A stretch of 64,000 nucleotides of DNA from Chloroflexota bacterium. Its GTDB lineage: Bacteria > Chloroflexota > Anaerolineae > Anaerolineales > Villigracilaceae. The translations under genes were made by a program, and so were the position numbers. The notes beneath the pieces are model-generated. The model was not told where the DNA came from. It searched no databases and saw only the letters and a program-made list of their open reading frames with translations. Location of the stretch: the NCBI GenBank assembly GCA_016234495.1, contig JACRBI010000037.1, forward strand, positions 1 to 64,000, read 5' to 3'. Positions 18,823 through 27,723 of this stretch are shown here, in pieces. How positions within the stretch are numbered: position 1 is the first letter of the stretch; every line of letters starts with the position of its first letter.

Positions 18823-18832
18823 AGGATTGAAC

Positions 18833-19075
18833 ATGCCCTATTCTGTCATCCTGCACATCGCAGGTGAAACCTCCGTGGCTGGTGAAATAGAAGATCTTCC
18901 CAAGCCCACAGACAACATCATCGTGGTCATGCATCCGCGCCAGAAAGACGGCAAGGACCTGCATTACATCGACCAGAACGTCGTCAAGGTGATCTGGCCA
19001 TTAGCCAAGCTCAGTTTTATTGAGATCCTTGAAAGCGCCGAGGAAGAGAAGATCATCGGTTTTGTGAGAGATTAA
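18833..19075 (+). CDS. Small conserved-looking protein of the kinase operon
   Basis: 80 residues, soluble, no family recognised. The sequence has a beta-strand-rich start ([20 protein letters not shown]), then [20 protein letters not shown] and a C-terminal part rich in hydrophobic and acidic residues. ATG 18833 is preceded by AAAGGA. A TTG two codons earlier is less likely. The position between the FHA and response-regulator genes, with 1-10 nt gaps, makes it an operon member. Confidence 0.75.
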   Translation: MPYSVILHIAGETSVAGEIEDLPKPTDNIIVVMHPRQKDGKDLHYIDQNVVKVIWPLAKLSFIEILESAEEEKIIGFVRD

Positions 19076-19076
19076 C

Positions 19077-19796
<720 letters not shown>

Positions 19797-19798
19797 CC

Positions 19799-19912
19799 AT
19801 GCAAAAACCAGACAACAAACTTGTCACGCTCGGCAAAATGCTCCTGATCTGCATCATCTGCTTCGGCACAATTTACGGAATCGTTTCGCTGGTCACATAT
19901 TTGAGCGCATAA
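19799..19912 (+). CDS. 37-residue single-pass membrane peptide
   Basis: The short frame encodes MQKPDNKLVTLGKM, then a hydrophobic stretch LLICIICFGTIYGIVSLV and a brief tail. AAGGA sits 6 nt before ATG 19799, and the gene begins 2 nt after the response-regulator stop and ends before the operon terminator, so it is probably real. It would span the membrane once. A role as a small regulator or anchor for the soluble kinase system is only a guess. Confidence 0.65.
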   Translation: MQKPDNKLVTLGKMLLICIICFGTIYGIVSLVTYLSA

Positions 19913-19925
19913 ATTCTTCATACGC

Positions 19926-19960
19926 AAAGGAGTCGAGCCAGAGAGGTTCGACTCCTTTTT
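19926..19960 (+). terminator. Terminator of the kinase operon
   Basis: AAAGGAGTCGA (19926-19936) and TCGACTCCTTT (19948-19958) form an 11-bp stem followed by more T residues. It closes the operon that starts at 14056. Confidence 0.92.
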
Positions 19961-19984
19961 AATTCTTGATCGGAGATTTGTTCC

Positions 19985-20134
19985 ATGGCTGAATCATTTT
20001 CGACACTGCGCGTCAATTCTGACCGTATGCTTGATACGTTTATCCAGTTGGCATTGATCGGCGCGACGGGCGACGGCGGCGTGAGCCGCGCCACATTCAG
20101 CGAACGGGTAAAATTTACAAACCCTGGACGGTAG
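19985..20134 (+). pseudogene. N-terminal scrap of an AllC/HyuC-type amidohydrolase
   Basis: The 49-codon frame reads MAESFSTLRVNSDRM, then LIQ-type helix and IGATGDGGVSRATFSE. It resembles the start of M20-family N-carbamoyl-amino-acid hydrolases or allantoate amidohydrolases (pattern L...IG.T..GGV.R..FS), enzymes of over 400 residues. Coding similarity stops within about ten codons and the frame ends at a TAG inside an inverted repeat (20127-20178). GGAG precedes the ATG. It is a truncated relic, cut at the repeat and placed before adenosine deaminase, which would fit an earlier purine-catabolism context. Confidence 0.6.
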
Positions 20135-20178
20135 ACCGCAGACCATCTTTCATGGTCAATTGTCCATTGTCTACCGTC
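20127..20178. repeat. GACGGTAGAC inverted repeat
   Basis: GACGGTAGAC (20127-20136) and GTCTACCGTC (20169-20178) are perfect 10-bp arms. A related sequence with GGTCTACCGTCCGTC is found at 61963-62026. The left arm supplies the stop codon of the truncated amidohydrolase scrap. Confidence 0.6.
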
Positions 20179-20195
20179 TGAAAGCAGGTGAACCC

Positions 20196-21218
20196 ATGAA
20201 AAACTTCGACCCGAAATATAACGATATTCCCAAGACCGAAATCCATTGCCATCTTGAAGGCGCGATCCGCACGCAGACGATTATTGACATTGCGTATGAA
20301 TATAATTTGAAACTACCTTCCTACAATGCCAGTGAATTGGATGGGCATGTCAAAGTGTACGATCAATTGCGCGACTTGCAGGCAGTGTTGGATGCGTTTG
20401 CAATTTTCCAGAACAGCATCACGTCGCCGGCGGTCTTCGAGCGCATCGCATGGGAACTGTTTGAAGATTGCGCGCGACAGAACATCAAACTCTTTGAGGT
20501 GCGCTTTTCACCGGACTGGGCATTTCACGGTCACAACCTGGATTGGGATGCCTGTCTCGACGGTTTGCTGCATGCCAAAGACTGCGCCGAATCAGAATTC
20601 GACATGGCGATCGGCATTATCGCCATCACCTCGCGCGGCATGGGCGCGGAGTCGTGCGTCAAAACGGTGGATTGGGCGATCCGCCATAGGCAGCACATTC
20701 AAGCGGTTGACCTTGCCGACGGCGAACTACTTTACCCGATGAGCAATTTTGTGAATCCGATCTTGAAGGCGAAGGAGGCCGGCTTGAAGGTCACCATCCA
20801 CACCGGGGAGGATACCCCCGCTTCAGCGGTGGAGGCGACGATTCAGGCTTTCGGTCCAGACCGGATCGGGCACGGCATCCACAGCATTGAAGATATGAAG
20901 GTGGTCGAGCTAATCAAGGAGCGGAACATCACGCTCGAAGTGAATCCGTGGAGTAATTATTTGACAAATTCTGTGCGTACGATAGACGAGCATCCGCTGA
21001 AAAAATTATTTGACCTTGGCGTGCGGGTGACGATCAACTCCGATGACCCCGAGGTGCTGGAAACGAATGTGAATAACGAATACCGCATTGCCCATGAAGT
21101 GTTGGGCATGAGCATGGATGATATTGCGACCTGTAATCGTTATGCATTTGAATCATCCTTTATTGACCCTGCCGCCAAACAACGGATTTGGGATAAGTAC
21201 TTTGCTCCTGCCATGTAG
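20196..21218 (+). CDS. add: Adenosine deaminase family protein
   Basis: 340 residues. The zinc-binding and catalytic set of adenosine deaminases is complete: PKTEIHCHLEGAIRT (His17, His19), KVTIHTGED near 205, RIGHGIHS near 227, LEVNPWSNYLT near 253 and INSDDPEV near 289. It should deaminate adenosine, or a related purine such as adenine, in the cytoplasm. The start at ATG 20196 has AGGTGA upstream. A longer frame begins in the repeat. It is close to the allantoate-type relic but separated from it by the repeat. Confidence 0.9.
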   Translation: MKNFDPKYNDIPKTEIHCHLEGAIRTQTIIDIAYEYNLKLPSYNASELDGHVKVYDQLRDLQAVLDAFAIFQNSITSPAVFERIAWELFEDCARQNIKLFEVRFSPDWAFHGHNLDWDACLDGLLHAKDCAESEFDMAIGIIAITSRGMGAESCVKTVDWAIRHRQHIQAVDLADGELLYPMSNFVNPILKAKEAGLKVTIHTGEDTPASAVEATIQAFGPDRIGHGIHSIEDMKVVELIKERNITLEVNPWSNYLTNSVRTIDEHPLKKLFDLGVRVTINSDDPEVLETNVNNEYRIAHEVLGMSMDDIATCNRYAFESSFIDPAAKQRIWDKYFAPAM

Positions 21219-21252
21219 CCGGCAGGGAGGTGGTTTCGGTTTTGAATCCAAA

Positions 21253-21282
21253 TTGACCGAATCCGAGCCATTGAGGTATAAT
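21253..21282 (+). promoter_or_regulatory. Promoter of the rpmH operon
   Basis: TTGACC (21253-21258), an 18-nt spacer and a perfect TATAAT (21277-21282) lie 75 bp upstream of rpmH. Confidence 0.75.
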
Positions 21283-21356
21283 TTTGCGCCACTAACTGAA
21301 CAGCCTGCTCCCGATAAGGGGACTTGCAATCATCTTTAAACAAGGAAGTATTTTGA

Positions 21357-21527
21357 ATGACTAAAAGAACATATCAACCCAAGATTCGCCGCCGTGTCCG
21401 CGTGCATGGTTTCAGACAGCGCATGTCCTCGGCTGACGGCCGAAATGTGCTTAAGCGCCGCCGTTTGCGCGGCCGCTACAAACTCACAGTCAGGTCGAAC
21501 GAACACGTTAAGAAAACTCGATGGTAG
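21357..21527 (+). CDS. rpmH: Ribosomal protein bL34
   Basis: 56 residues starting [20 protein letters not shown], with the bL34 signature TYQP...RVHGFRQRM and a basic remainder. The family usually has 44-50 residues, and here the C-terminus is extended by about ten ([14 protein letters not shown]). AAGGAAG lies upstream of ATG 21357. The frame ends at TAG 21525-21527, 44 nt before rnpA, as in most bacteria. Confidence 0.96.
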   Translation: MTKRTYQPKIRRRVRVHGFRQRMSSADGRNVLKRRRLRGRYKLTVRSNEHVKKTRW

Positions 21528-21571
21528 GTCGGCGAGTGTCTTAGCGCGCGAATATCCATTTTGAGGCGCGG

Positions 21572-21922
21572 GTGCAGAGTAAGTTCCGCCTGTCCCGATC
21601 TGAAGATTTCAAGCGGGTGCGGCGAATTGGCAAGTCCTATGCCCACCCGCTTGTTGTGTTGGTAATCCAGGCTCGCGGCGACTCGACCCCTGTCCGCATG
21701 GGTGTTGCGGCAGGCAAGGCGGCTGGAAACGCAGTGCAGCGCAATCGTGCCAAGCGACTCTTGCGCGAAGCGATGCAGCCCCTGCTGGCTTCTCTCGCTT
21801 CCGGCTGGGACTTGATCCTGATCGCCAGACCCGCGATTGTGACCGCCTCTTTGGAAGAAACCCGTCTCGCGTTGACATCCCTCCTGCAACGCGCTCAAAT
21901 CCTCCCCGCGGATGAATCCTGA
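21572..21922 (+). CDS. rnpA: Ribonuclease P protein component
   Basis: 116 residues. [19 protein letters not shown] at the start and the basic RNA-binding motif [11 protein letters not shown] near residue 67 identify the protein subunit of RNase P, which helps mature the 5' ends of tRNAs. The GTG start at 21572 has TGAGG upstream. It overlaps yidD by 11 nt. Confidence 0.95.
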   Translation: MQSKFRLSRSEDFKRVRRIGKSYAHPLVVLVIQARGDSTPVRMGVAAGKAAGNAVQRNRAKRLLREAMQPLLASLASGWDLILIARPAIVTASLEETRLALTSLLQRAQILPADES

Positions 21923-22208
21923 AGAAGAATTCCATTTACATGAGTACCCAAACGAACCACGCCTGCGCGATATGCCGCGCACGCTGGTCAATTGGCCGCG
22001 CATTGCTGTGCTGGCCTTGATTCGTTTATATCAAATGCTGATCTCCCCGACTTTGCCGGCCAACACCTGCCGCTTTTACCCATCCTGTTCTCATTATGGC
22101 TATCAGGCAGTTTATAAAAACGGCGCGTTAATAGGTTCGCTCATGGCGGTCTGGCGCGTGTTGCGCTGCAACCCGTTCAACCCCGGCGGCTACGACCCAG
22201 TTCCCTAG
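21912..22208 (+). CDS. yidD: Membrane protein insertion efficiency factor YidD
   Basis: 98 residues. The core [20 protein letters not shown], then [11 protein letters not shown] with its conserved Cys residues, and [18 protein letters not shown] at the end is the complete YidD (Hemolysin alpha-like DUF37) pattern. The N-terminal 30 residues are an extension. Genetic context beside rnpA and yidC is the usual one. It assists YidC-dependent insertion. Confidence 0.95.
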   Translation: MNPEEEFHLHEYPNEPRLRDMPRTLVNWPRIAVLALIRLYQMLISPTLPANTCRFYPSCSHYGYQAVYKNGALIGSLMAVWRVLRCNPFNPGGYDPVP

Positions 22209-22260
22209 CACATTCCTGTGACAACTTTTGTTGTTGCGTTCAATAGGAGAAGGTACCAAC

Positions 22261-23349
22261 TTGAAAACAAAACGATTAATTTTGATCTCGCTGCTTGCCA
22301 TTGGCGCAATGCTTTTAAGCGCGTGCTCGGGGGGCGGCACGGTTTCCAATAACTGGCATGGGCTTGCCGCGGATGCCGAACATGCTTATGTTTCCGCGGG
22401 TTCATTCGTCTATGCCGTGGATATGAAAAACGGCAGTGAAGTTTGGCGCTACCCTACAAAAGCCGACAATGATATTCTATATTTTGCCAACCCCGTCCTT
22501 ACCTCAGATGGACAATTGCTGATTGGAAGCGCCGGCAAAAACCACGACTTCATCAGCCTAGACCCTGCGACCGGGAAAGAGAAATGGGCCAGTGCTTTCA
22601 CCGGTGCCAAAAGCGGGTGGGTGGCTTCTCCGCTCATAATAAGCGGCAAGATTTATGCCCCCAATACAGATGGTTTTCTGTACATCCTTGATATGAGTGG
22701 AAAGCAAATTGCAGACCCTATTGAAATTGGCGGAGCGCTCTGGTCTGCGCCGGTCACAGACGGCGAATTTATCTATCTTTCGTCATTGGATCATCGTGTG
22801 TCTGTCATCTCTCTTACCGAAGACGTAGTGAGTTATACGTTCGATTTGGGCGGCGCGATTCCGAGCAGCCCGGCCATCGGCGCTCACGGGGCGTATGTTG
22901 GTTATGCATCTACCATTGAATTTGTGAAATCCAACAATGATCACGAAGTCGTCACCAGGGCTGAAAATCGGATTTGGGGTTCGCCTGTCCTTGACGGCGA
23001 AACGCTTTATTTTGCAGACCTGGACGGCAATGTTTATTCGTTTGACCTTGCCAGCGGCAGACAGAATTGGTCGGTGAAGCCGAACGGTTCTGTCGTGGCG
23101 AGTCTGCTCGTGGCGGGCGACCAGCTCTACGTTGCGAGCGAAGCGGATCCTTCGTCCGAATTGGGCACACTGGTGGCGTTGGATCGCGAAGGTAAAACCA
23201 TCTGGACAAAGGAAGTCGGTGGCAAGTTGTACACCACTCCTGCCGCATCAGGTGACTTGATCCTTGTTGCGCCCTATCAGGCTGAATTTACGCTTGCCGC
23301 GTACGATGCGGAAGGCAAACAAGCCTGGACGTTTACGCCAGCTAAATAA
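22261..23349 (+). CDS. PQQ-repeat (BamB-like) lipoprotein between yidD and yidC
   Basis: About 362 residues. A signal peptide ends at LLSAC, giving a lipid-anchored Cys near residue 23. The rest is a beta-propeller of PQQ-like repeats (YAVDMKNGSEVWRYP, ISLDPATGKEKWASAF, YSFDLASGRQNWSV and others). TTG 22261 is chosen because AGGAGAAGG lies 8 nt before it. Its place between yidD and yidC suggests an envelope-insertion or folding role similar in spirit to BamB, although BamB belongs to the outer-membrane BAM complex, so this is inference. Confidence 0.88.
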   Translation: MKTKRLILISLLAIGAMLLSACSGGGTVSNNWHGLAADAEHAYVSAGSFVYAVDMKNGSEVWRYPTKADNDILYFANPVLTSDGQLLIGSAGKNHDFISLDPATGKEKWASAFTGAKSGWVASPLIISGKIYAPNTDGFLYILDMSGKQIADPIEIGGALWSAPVTDGEFIYLSSLDHRVSVISLTEDVVSYTFDLGGAIPSSPAIGAHGAYVGYASTIEFVKSNNDHEVVTRAENRIWGSPVLDGETLYFADLDGNVYSFDLASGRQNWSVKPNGSVVASLLVAGDQLYVASEADPSSELGTLVALDREGKTIWTKEVGGKLYTTPAASGDLILVAPYQAEFTLAAYDAEGKQAWTFTPAK

Positions 23350-23361
23350 GGAGACTGTCCC

Positions 23362-24150
23362 ATGTGGGAACAATTAATCATTCAACCCATGACCAACCTG
23401 TTATTGTTTATCTATGATGTGCTTGGTCATGGCCCTCATATGTTTGGTCTTGCCATCATTCTGTTCACCATCGTCGTGCGTTTGATCACCTGGCCGCTGA
23501 ACTCTTCTCAGGTGAAAAGCTCGCAAGCCATGCAGGAATTTCAAAACGACAAGGAATGGCAGGACATTCAAAAGAAGCACGCCAAAGACAAGGAAAAACT
23601 GGCGCAGGAACAAATGCGGCTGTACAAGGAACGCGGCATCAACCCCTTTGCTTCATGCCTGCCGACATTGATCCAATTTCCGATCATCATCGGTCTGTAT
23701 CAAAGCATCATCCGCGCGCTGTCCGTCATGCCGCTGGATATGCTCAAACTTGCGCGCACCATTTATCCTTTCCAAAATGTTGAAGGGATCATCCCGCTTA
23801 ATAGCAAGTTCCTTTGGATGAATCTGGGCAGCCCTGAGTCCGTTCAGATATTGGGCTTTGCAGTCCCCACGTTGGCAGTGATCGTTGCCCTCACCACCTA
23901 CGTTCAATCCAAACTTACCATGCCGACCTCCACCAATCCAACTGACCAGAGTGCGCAGATGTCCAGCATGATGAGCATTTACATGCCGCTCATGCTTGGC
24001 TGGTTCGCATTGACCTTTGCTTCAGGCATTTCCATCTACTTCATTACGAGCAACCTGCTCGGCATCATTCAATACGCCGCAACAGGGCGTGCCAACTGGA
24101 GCAACCTCTTGCCCGGTGGCAACAAAAAAACCGTCGCAAAGAAAAAATAG
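23362..24150 (+). CDS. yidC: Membrane protein insertase YidC/Oxa1
   Basis: 262 residues. The segments LAIILFTIVVRLITWPLNSSQ, then KERGINPFASCLPTLIQFPI and SGISIYFITSNLLGIIQYAA are the conserved YidC/Oxa1 core of five membrane helices, with the hydrophilic-groove Arg in VVRLITWP. It inserts proteins into the cytoplasmic membrane. It lacks the large periplasmic domain of the Gram-negative type and has the short form seen in Gram-positives and Chloroflexota. AGGAG precedes ATG 23362. jag follows after 9 nt. Confidence 0.95.
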   Translation: MWEQLIIQPMTNLLLFIYDVLGHGPHMFGLAIILFTIVVRLITWPLNSSQVKSSQAMQEFQNDKEWQDIQKKHAKDKEKLAQEQMRLYKERGINPFASCLPTLIQFPIIIGLYQSIIRALSVMPLDMLKLARTIYPFQNVEGIIPLNSKFLWMNLGSPESVQILGFAVPTLAVIVALTTYVQSKLTMPTSTNPTDQSAQMSSMMSIYMPLMLGWFALTFASGISIYFITSNLLGIIQYAATGRANWSNLLPGGNKKTVAKKK

Positions 24151-24159
24151 GGAGGTACC

Positions 24160-25005
24160 ATGAGTGACCGAACTACGCTTGAGATCATTGCCCCAACCGT
24201 TGAAGAAGCCCTCTCTCAAGGCTTATCCCAGTTGGGACTCACAGCCGATGCTGTCTCGGTTGAGGTTTTGGATTCAGGCAGCAAAGGCCTGTTCGGGCTT
24301 GGCGGACGCCAGGTGCGAGTCCGCCTGACTGTCAACCCGCCTCCGGGACAGGAACTGCCCGCAGCAGCGCCCAAGCCGAAAACCCCCGATCAGGCTTCGC
24401 CGAAACCTGCCTCTGCCCAAAAAGCAGAATCAGCGCCGAAAGCGCGTGAACCCAAACCCGCGCGTCCCGCGGCGGTAAAGAAACCTGAAAAGGAAGAAAC
24501 TCCTGCGGTTGTGCAAAAAACTCAACGCACAGAACCTGACCTGCTTCTCGATGCCACTGAGGAAGTAGTCTCAAAATTGATCAACCACCTTGGCATGAAG
24601 GCGCAAGTCTCCGCTCACTTTGACGAAGCCAGCACCGACGACCGCCGCACCATCCAGGTGGATGTGCGCGGAGATAATCTCAGCGCGCTCATCGGCAGAC
24701 AGGCTGAGACATTGACCGCTTTTCAATATGTCGCTTCGCTGATCGTCGGCAAGCAGACCCAGCAATGGGTGCAATTGGTCGTGGATGTTGAAGGCTACCG
24801 TGAACGCCGCGACAGGCAAGTGCGACAGATCGCCCTGCGCATGGTCGAACAGGTGGTCAAGACCGGGCGCAAAGCCGCGCTCGAACCCATGACAGCCAAC
24901 GAGCGCCGCTTGATTCACATTGAACTGCGCGGCCACCCCGCGGTCACAACCGAAAGCACAGGCGAAGAACCGCATCGTAAAGTTGTCATTTTACCGAGAG
25001 AATAA
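24160..25005 (+). CDS. khpB: Jag/KhpB RNA-binding protein
   Basis: 281 residues. The N-terminal Jag domain (about 1-55) contains VEVLDSGSKGLFGLGGRQVRV. A Pro/Ala/Lys-rich linker follows (about 65-125). Then come a KH domain (DVRGDNLSALIGRQAETLTA) and an R3H domain (MTANERRLIHIELRGHPAVTTES). Jag/KhpB binds RNA together with KhpA and affects cell division and wall synthesis in Gram-positives. AGGGAGGT precedes ATG 24160. Confidence 0.94.
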   Translation: MSDRTTLEIIAPTVEEALSQGLSQLGLTADAVSVEVLDSGSKGLFGLGGRQVRVRLTVNPPPGQELPAAAPKPKTPDQASPKPASAQKAESAPKAREPKPARPAAVKKPEKEETPAVVQKTQRTEPDLLLDATEEVVSKLINHLGMKAQVSAHFDEASTDDRRTIQVDVRGDNLSALIGRQAETLTAFQYVASLIVGKQTQQWVQLVVDVEGYRERRDRQVRQIALRMVEQVVKTGRKAALEPMTANERRLIHIELRGHPAVTTESTGEEPHRKVVILPRE

Positions 25006-25018
25006 AAGAAGAAAAATC

Positions 25019-25044
25019 AGACCGTCGAAAGACGGTCTTTTTCT
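25019..25044 (+). terminator. Terminator of the rpmH-jag operon
   Basis: AGACCGTC (25019-25026) pairs with GACGGTCT (25031-25038) across a 4-nt loop and is followed by TTTTCTTT. It ends transcription before the PfkB gene, which has its own -10. Confidence 0.9.
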
Positions 25045-25086
25045 TTCACCCTTCATCTTTCATCCTTCGCTCTTTTACCCCTACGG

Positions 25087-25092
25087 TATAAT
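25087..25092 (+). promoter_or_regulatory. -10 element hugging a start codon (leaderless)
   Basis: A perfect TATAAT ends 6 nt before ATG 25099, so the transcript should begin at or next to the start codon. There is no Shine-Dalgarno in the gap. A -35 is not obvious. The same layout recurs at 46704 and 56779. Confidence 0.55.
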
Positions 25093-25098
25093 TCGCCC

Positions 25099-25950
25099 AT
25101 GCTTGAACTTGTGCCGCTTCAACCCGTGGATTATCTCGTGGTCGGCCATGTGGCTGTGGATGTTACAGCGCATGGTTTGCAATTGGGCGGGACGGTTTCA
25201 TACGCAGCCCTCACCGCGCGCGCGCTGGGGTTGCGCGTGGGCATCGTCACATCGTTTGCAGAAGGCGCGCCGATACAGGCCTTGGATGGCATCCCCATTG
25301 TCAATGTCCCTGCTGAACATAGCACGACTTTTGAAAATATAAAAATAGAAACAGGGCGCAGGCAGACGCTTCATCATCAAGCCGCGCCAATTTTGCTTGA
25401 CCATATTCCGCAGGTCTGGCGCAATGCGCCGATCATTCACCTTGCGCCGATCGCGCAGGAGTTGGATTCTTCGCTCGCAGAAAAACTTTCAGGCTCATTG
25501 CTGGGAATCACTCCGCAGGGCTGGATGCGCGCGTGGGATGAAAATGGCCGGGTGGCCGCCTGTGCCTGGGAAAACAGCGAGCAGGCTCTCGGTCAGGCTG
25601 GAGCCGTTGTCTTTAGTGTGGAAGATGTGGATCGCAACTTCGAACTCGTCGAGGAGATGTCTCACTGCACGCGCATCCTTTGCCTGACAGAAGGGGCGGC
25701 CGGCGCAGTGTTGCACTGGAATGGAGACCGCCGCCGCTTTCGTCCGCCTCTTGTGGATGAGGTGGATGCGACCGGCGCGGGCGATATTTTTGCGGCGGCA
25801 TTTTTTACGCGTTTGTACTCCACACGTGACCCGTGGGAGGCGGCGCGCTTTGCCACGAATCTCGCGGCGCATTCTGTGACGCGCGCAGGCTTGAATGGAA
25901 TTCCGACCGCAAAAGAAATAGAAGAAAGTTTGATGGAGGTATTATTGTGA
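25099..25950 (+). CDS. PfkB-family sugar/nucleoside kinase
   Basis: 283 residues in the ribokinase fold. The second PfkB signature DATGAGDIFAAAFFTRL (near 220) holds the catalytic Asp and anion hole, and the N-terminal VVGHVAVDVTAHGLQLGG is the usual first strand. The substrate is unknown. It is the first gene of a parA-containing unit: its stop overlaps the parA start (GTGA). The coupling to chromosome segregation is probably positional rather than functional. Confidence 0.88.
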   Translation: MLELVPLQPVDYLVVGHVAVDVTAHGLQLGGTVSYAALTARALGLRVGIVTSFAEGAPIQALDGIPIVNVPAEHSTTFENIKIETGRRQTLHHQAAPILLDHIPQVWRNAPIIHLAPIAQELDSSLAEKLSGSLLGITPQGWMRAWDENGRVAACAWENSEQALGQAGAVVFSVEDVDRNFELVEEMSHCTRILCLTEGAAGAVLHWNGDRRRFRPPLVDEVDATGAGDIFAAAFFTRLYSTRDPWEAARFATNLAAHSVTRAGLNGIPTAKEIEESLMEVLL

Positions 25951-26717
25951 CGCGTATTTATACGCTGGTGAATCAAAAGGGCGGCGTGGGAAAAACCACG
26001 ACGACGATCAATCTCGGCGCATATCTCGCGCAGCATGGTCAGCGCGTTCTGGTTGTGGATCTGGACCCGCAGGCGAATGCGACTTCGTGCCTGGGGGTGG
26101 ATAAACTTGGCGTGCAGGGCGGAACTTATGAAGCTTTGCTTGGTGAAACAAACATCACTTCCTATGTTTTGTTCAACGAAAGACTTAATCTATCGTTGCT
26201 GCCGTCTTCGCCTGCGCTGGCCGGCGCAGAAGTGGAACTGGTGGATGAGCTTGCGCGCGAAGTGCGCCTGCGAAAAGCGCTCGAACCGCTTGCCAATAAA
26301 TATGATTATGTGCTGATTGATTGTCCGCCTTCCTTGGGGCTGCTGACCGTGAACGGGCTGATCGCGGCGCTGGATGGCGTGATCGTGCCTGTCCAATGTG
26401 AATATCTCGCGCTCGAGGGATTGGGTCAGTTGACTCAGACCATTGAGCGTGTGCGTTCGCTGCTCTTCCCTGAATTGCGTGTGCGCGGCGTGGTGCTGAC
26501 CATGTTCGACAGCCGTACAAACCTTGCCAACGATGTGGTTGCGGAAGTGAACAAGCATTTCCCCAAGCAGGTATTTAAGAGTGTCATCCCGCGCAGCATT
26601 CGTCTCGCGGAAGCGCCCTCGTACGGGTTGCCCATCTCGGTCTATGCGCCGGCTTCCATTGGCGCGCAGGCGTATGACGCTTTTGCGAAGGAATTGTTGA
26701 AGAGTGACAAGGCTTAA
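25947..26717 (+). CDS. parA: Chromosome partitioning ATPase ParA/Soj
   Basis: 256 residues. The deviant Walker A KGGVGKTTT at 11-19, VDLDPQANAT near 37 (Walker A') and DCPPSLGLL near 122 identify the ParA/Soj ATPase. GTG 25947 is the start: GGAGG lies 8 nt upstream and the codon overlaps the PfkB stop. A longer in-frame reading from 25833 would overlap the kinase gene. ParA with ParB moves the origin region in the cell. parB follows after 102 bp that include a repeat. Confidence 0.95.
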   Translation: MTRIYTLVNQKGGVGKTTTTINLGAYLAQHGQRVLVVDLDPQANATSCLGVDKLGVQGGTYEALLGETNITSYVLFNERLNLSLLPSSPALAGAEVELVDELAREVRLRKALEPLANKYDYVLIDCPPSLGLLTVNGLIAALDGVIVPVQCEYLALEGLGQLTQTIERVRSLLFPELRVRGVVLTMFDSRTNLANDVVAEVNKHFPKQVFKSVIPRSIRLAEAPSYGLPISVYAPASIGAQAYDAFAKELLKSDKA

Positions 26718-26725
26718 GAGCGTTA

Positions 26726-26796
26726 ACCACTGAGAGCACGAAGAACACAGAGTTTTTAAAAAAATTTCTCAGTGGTCTCTGTGATCTCCGTGGTGA
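26726..26796. repeat. ACCACTGAG inverted repeat between parA and parB
   Basis: ACCACTGAG (26726-26734) and CTCAGTGGT (26768-26776) are perfect 9-bp arms, and further words (GCACGAAGAACACAG, GATCTCCGTGGT) resemble the repeat upstream of nifJ at 6271. No promoter was recognised within it. Confidence 0.5.
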
Positions 26797-26819
26797 TGAT
26801 TTTGATATAAGGAATAACT

Positions 26820-27683
26820 ATGGCTCAACGAACCGGACTCGGCAAAGGATTGGAATCGCTTATCCCCACTGGCGGGAAAACCCCGCCAGTTTCTACAGGC
26901 TCGCAAGTCGGTGGCGTTCAACAGGTGGCGGTGGAATCCATTCAGCCAAACCCGCGCCAGCCGCGCATCCACTTCAAGGAAGCGGAACTGGCAGAACTGG
27001 CGGCATCCATCCGCGAGCATGGAGTCATCCAGCCGTTGATTGTCACGCCGAAATCAGACGGGACATTTATCCTCATCGCAGGTGAGCGCCGCTGGCAGGC
27101 TTCGCAAAAAGCTGGCTTGCGGACAGTCCCTGTCATCACGCGTGAAGCGAATAACCAGCAAATGCTTGAAGTCGCGTTGATCGAAAATGTTCAGCGCGCC
27201 GACTTGAACGCGATGGAAGAAGCCGAAGCCTACCGTCAACTGGTGGAAGAGTTCGGTCTTTCGCACGATGCGGTTGCGAAGCGCGTCGGAAAAAGCCGCG
27301 TGGCTGTGACAAATACGATTCGCCTCCTTGGCCTTGCAGATGTGGTCAAGCAGGCTCTTGTGGACGGCGTCATTACTGAAGGTCACGCGCGCGCGCTGCT
27401 GGCATTGTCCACGCAGAAGGCGCAAGCCTCGGCATTGCAAACGATCGTCAACCTCTCGTTCAATGTGCGCCAGACCGAGGAGTACGTGAGAAAACTCTCG
27501 GGACAGAAACCTGTCAAGGCGAAGAAACCAATTCGCAGCGCGGATGTGAACGATGTCGAAAAGAGATTACAGCGCAGCCTCGGTACCAAAGTCGCCTTGA
27601 AGCACGGCAAAAAAGGCGGCACGGTCACCATCTATTATTACTCCGGCGAAGAGTTGGATGCGCTTCTGGAAAAATTGACATAA
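26820..27683 (+). CDS. parB: Chromosome partitioning protein ParB
   Basis: 287 residues. The start RTGLGKGLESLIPT, the nuclease-like N-domain IQPNPRQPRI, LIVTPKSDGTFILIAGERRW (CTP-binding GERRW box) and the helix-turn-helix region LSHDAVAKRVGKSRVAVTN identify ParB. It loads on parS sites as a CTP-dependent clamp. No parS-like TGTTTCACGTGAAACA was found in the window. AAGGA precedes ATG 26820. Confidence 0.95.
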   Translation: MAQRTGLGKGLESLIPTGGKTPPVSTGSQVGGVQQVAVESIQPNPRQPRIHFKEAELAELAASIREHGVIQPLIVTPKSDGTFILIAGERRWQASQKAGLRTVPVITREANNQQMLEVALIENVQRADLNAMEEAEAYRQLVEEFGLSHDAVAKRVGKSRVAVTNTIRLLGLADVVKQALVDGVITEGHARALLALSTQKAQASALQTIVNLSFNVRQTEEYVRKLSGQKPVKAKKPIRSADVNDVEKRLQRSLGTKVALKHGKKGGTVTIYYYSGEELDALLEKLT

Positions 27684-27686
27684 CTA

Positions 27687-27714
27687 GTGTAGGCGAAGCA
27701 TGCTTCGCCTACAC
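27687..27714. repeat. Perfect 28-bp GTAG palindrome
   Basis: The sequence is a perfect palindrome centred at 27700/27701. Its left half reads GTGTAGGCGAAGCA, so the foot is GTAG. It lies 4 bp after the parB stop and ends 10 bp before the amidohydrolase start. It lacks a T-run and so is not a standard terminator. Confidence 0.7.
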
Positions 27715-27723
27715 AAATAAAAT

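Noticed and set aside
26726-26820. A parS site near parAB
   Set aside because: No 16-bp parS-like palindrome (TGTTTCAC...) was found; the inverted repeat here belongs to another family.
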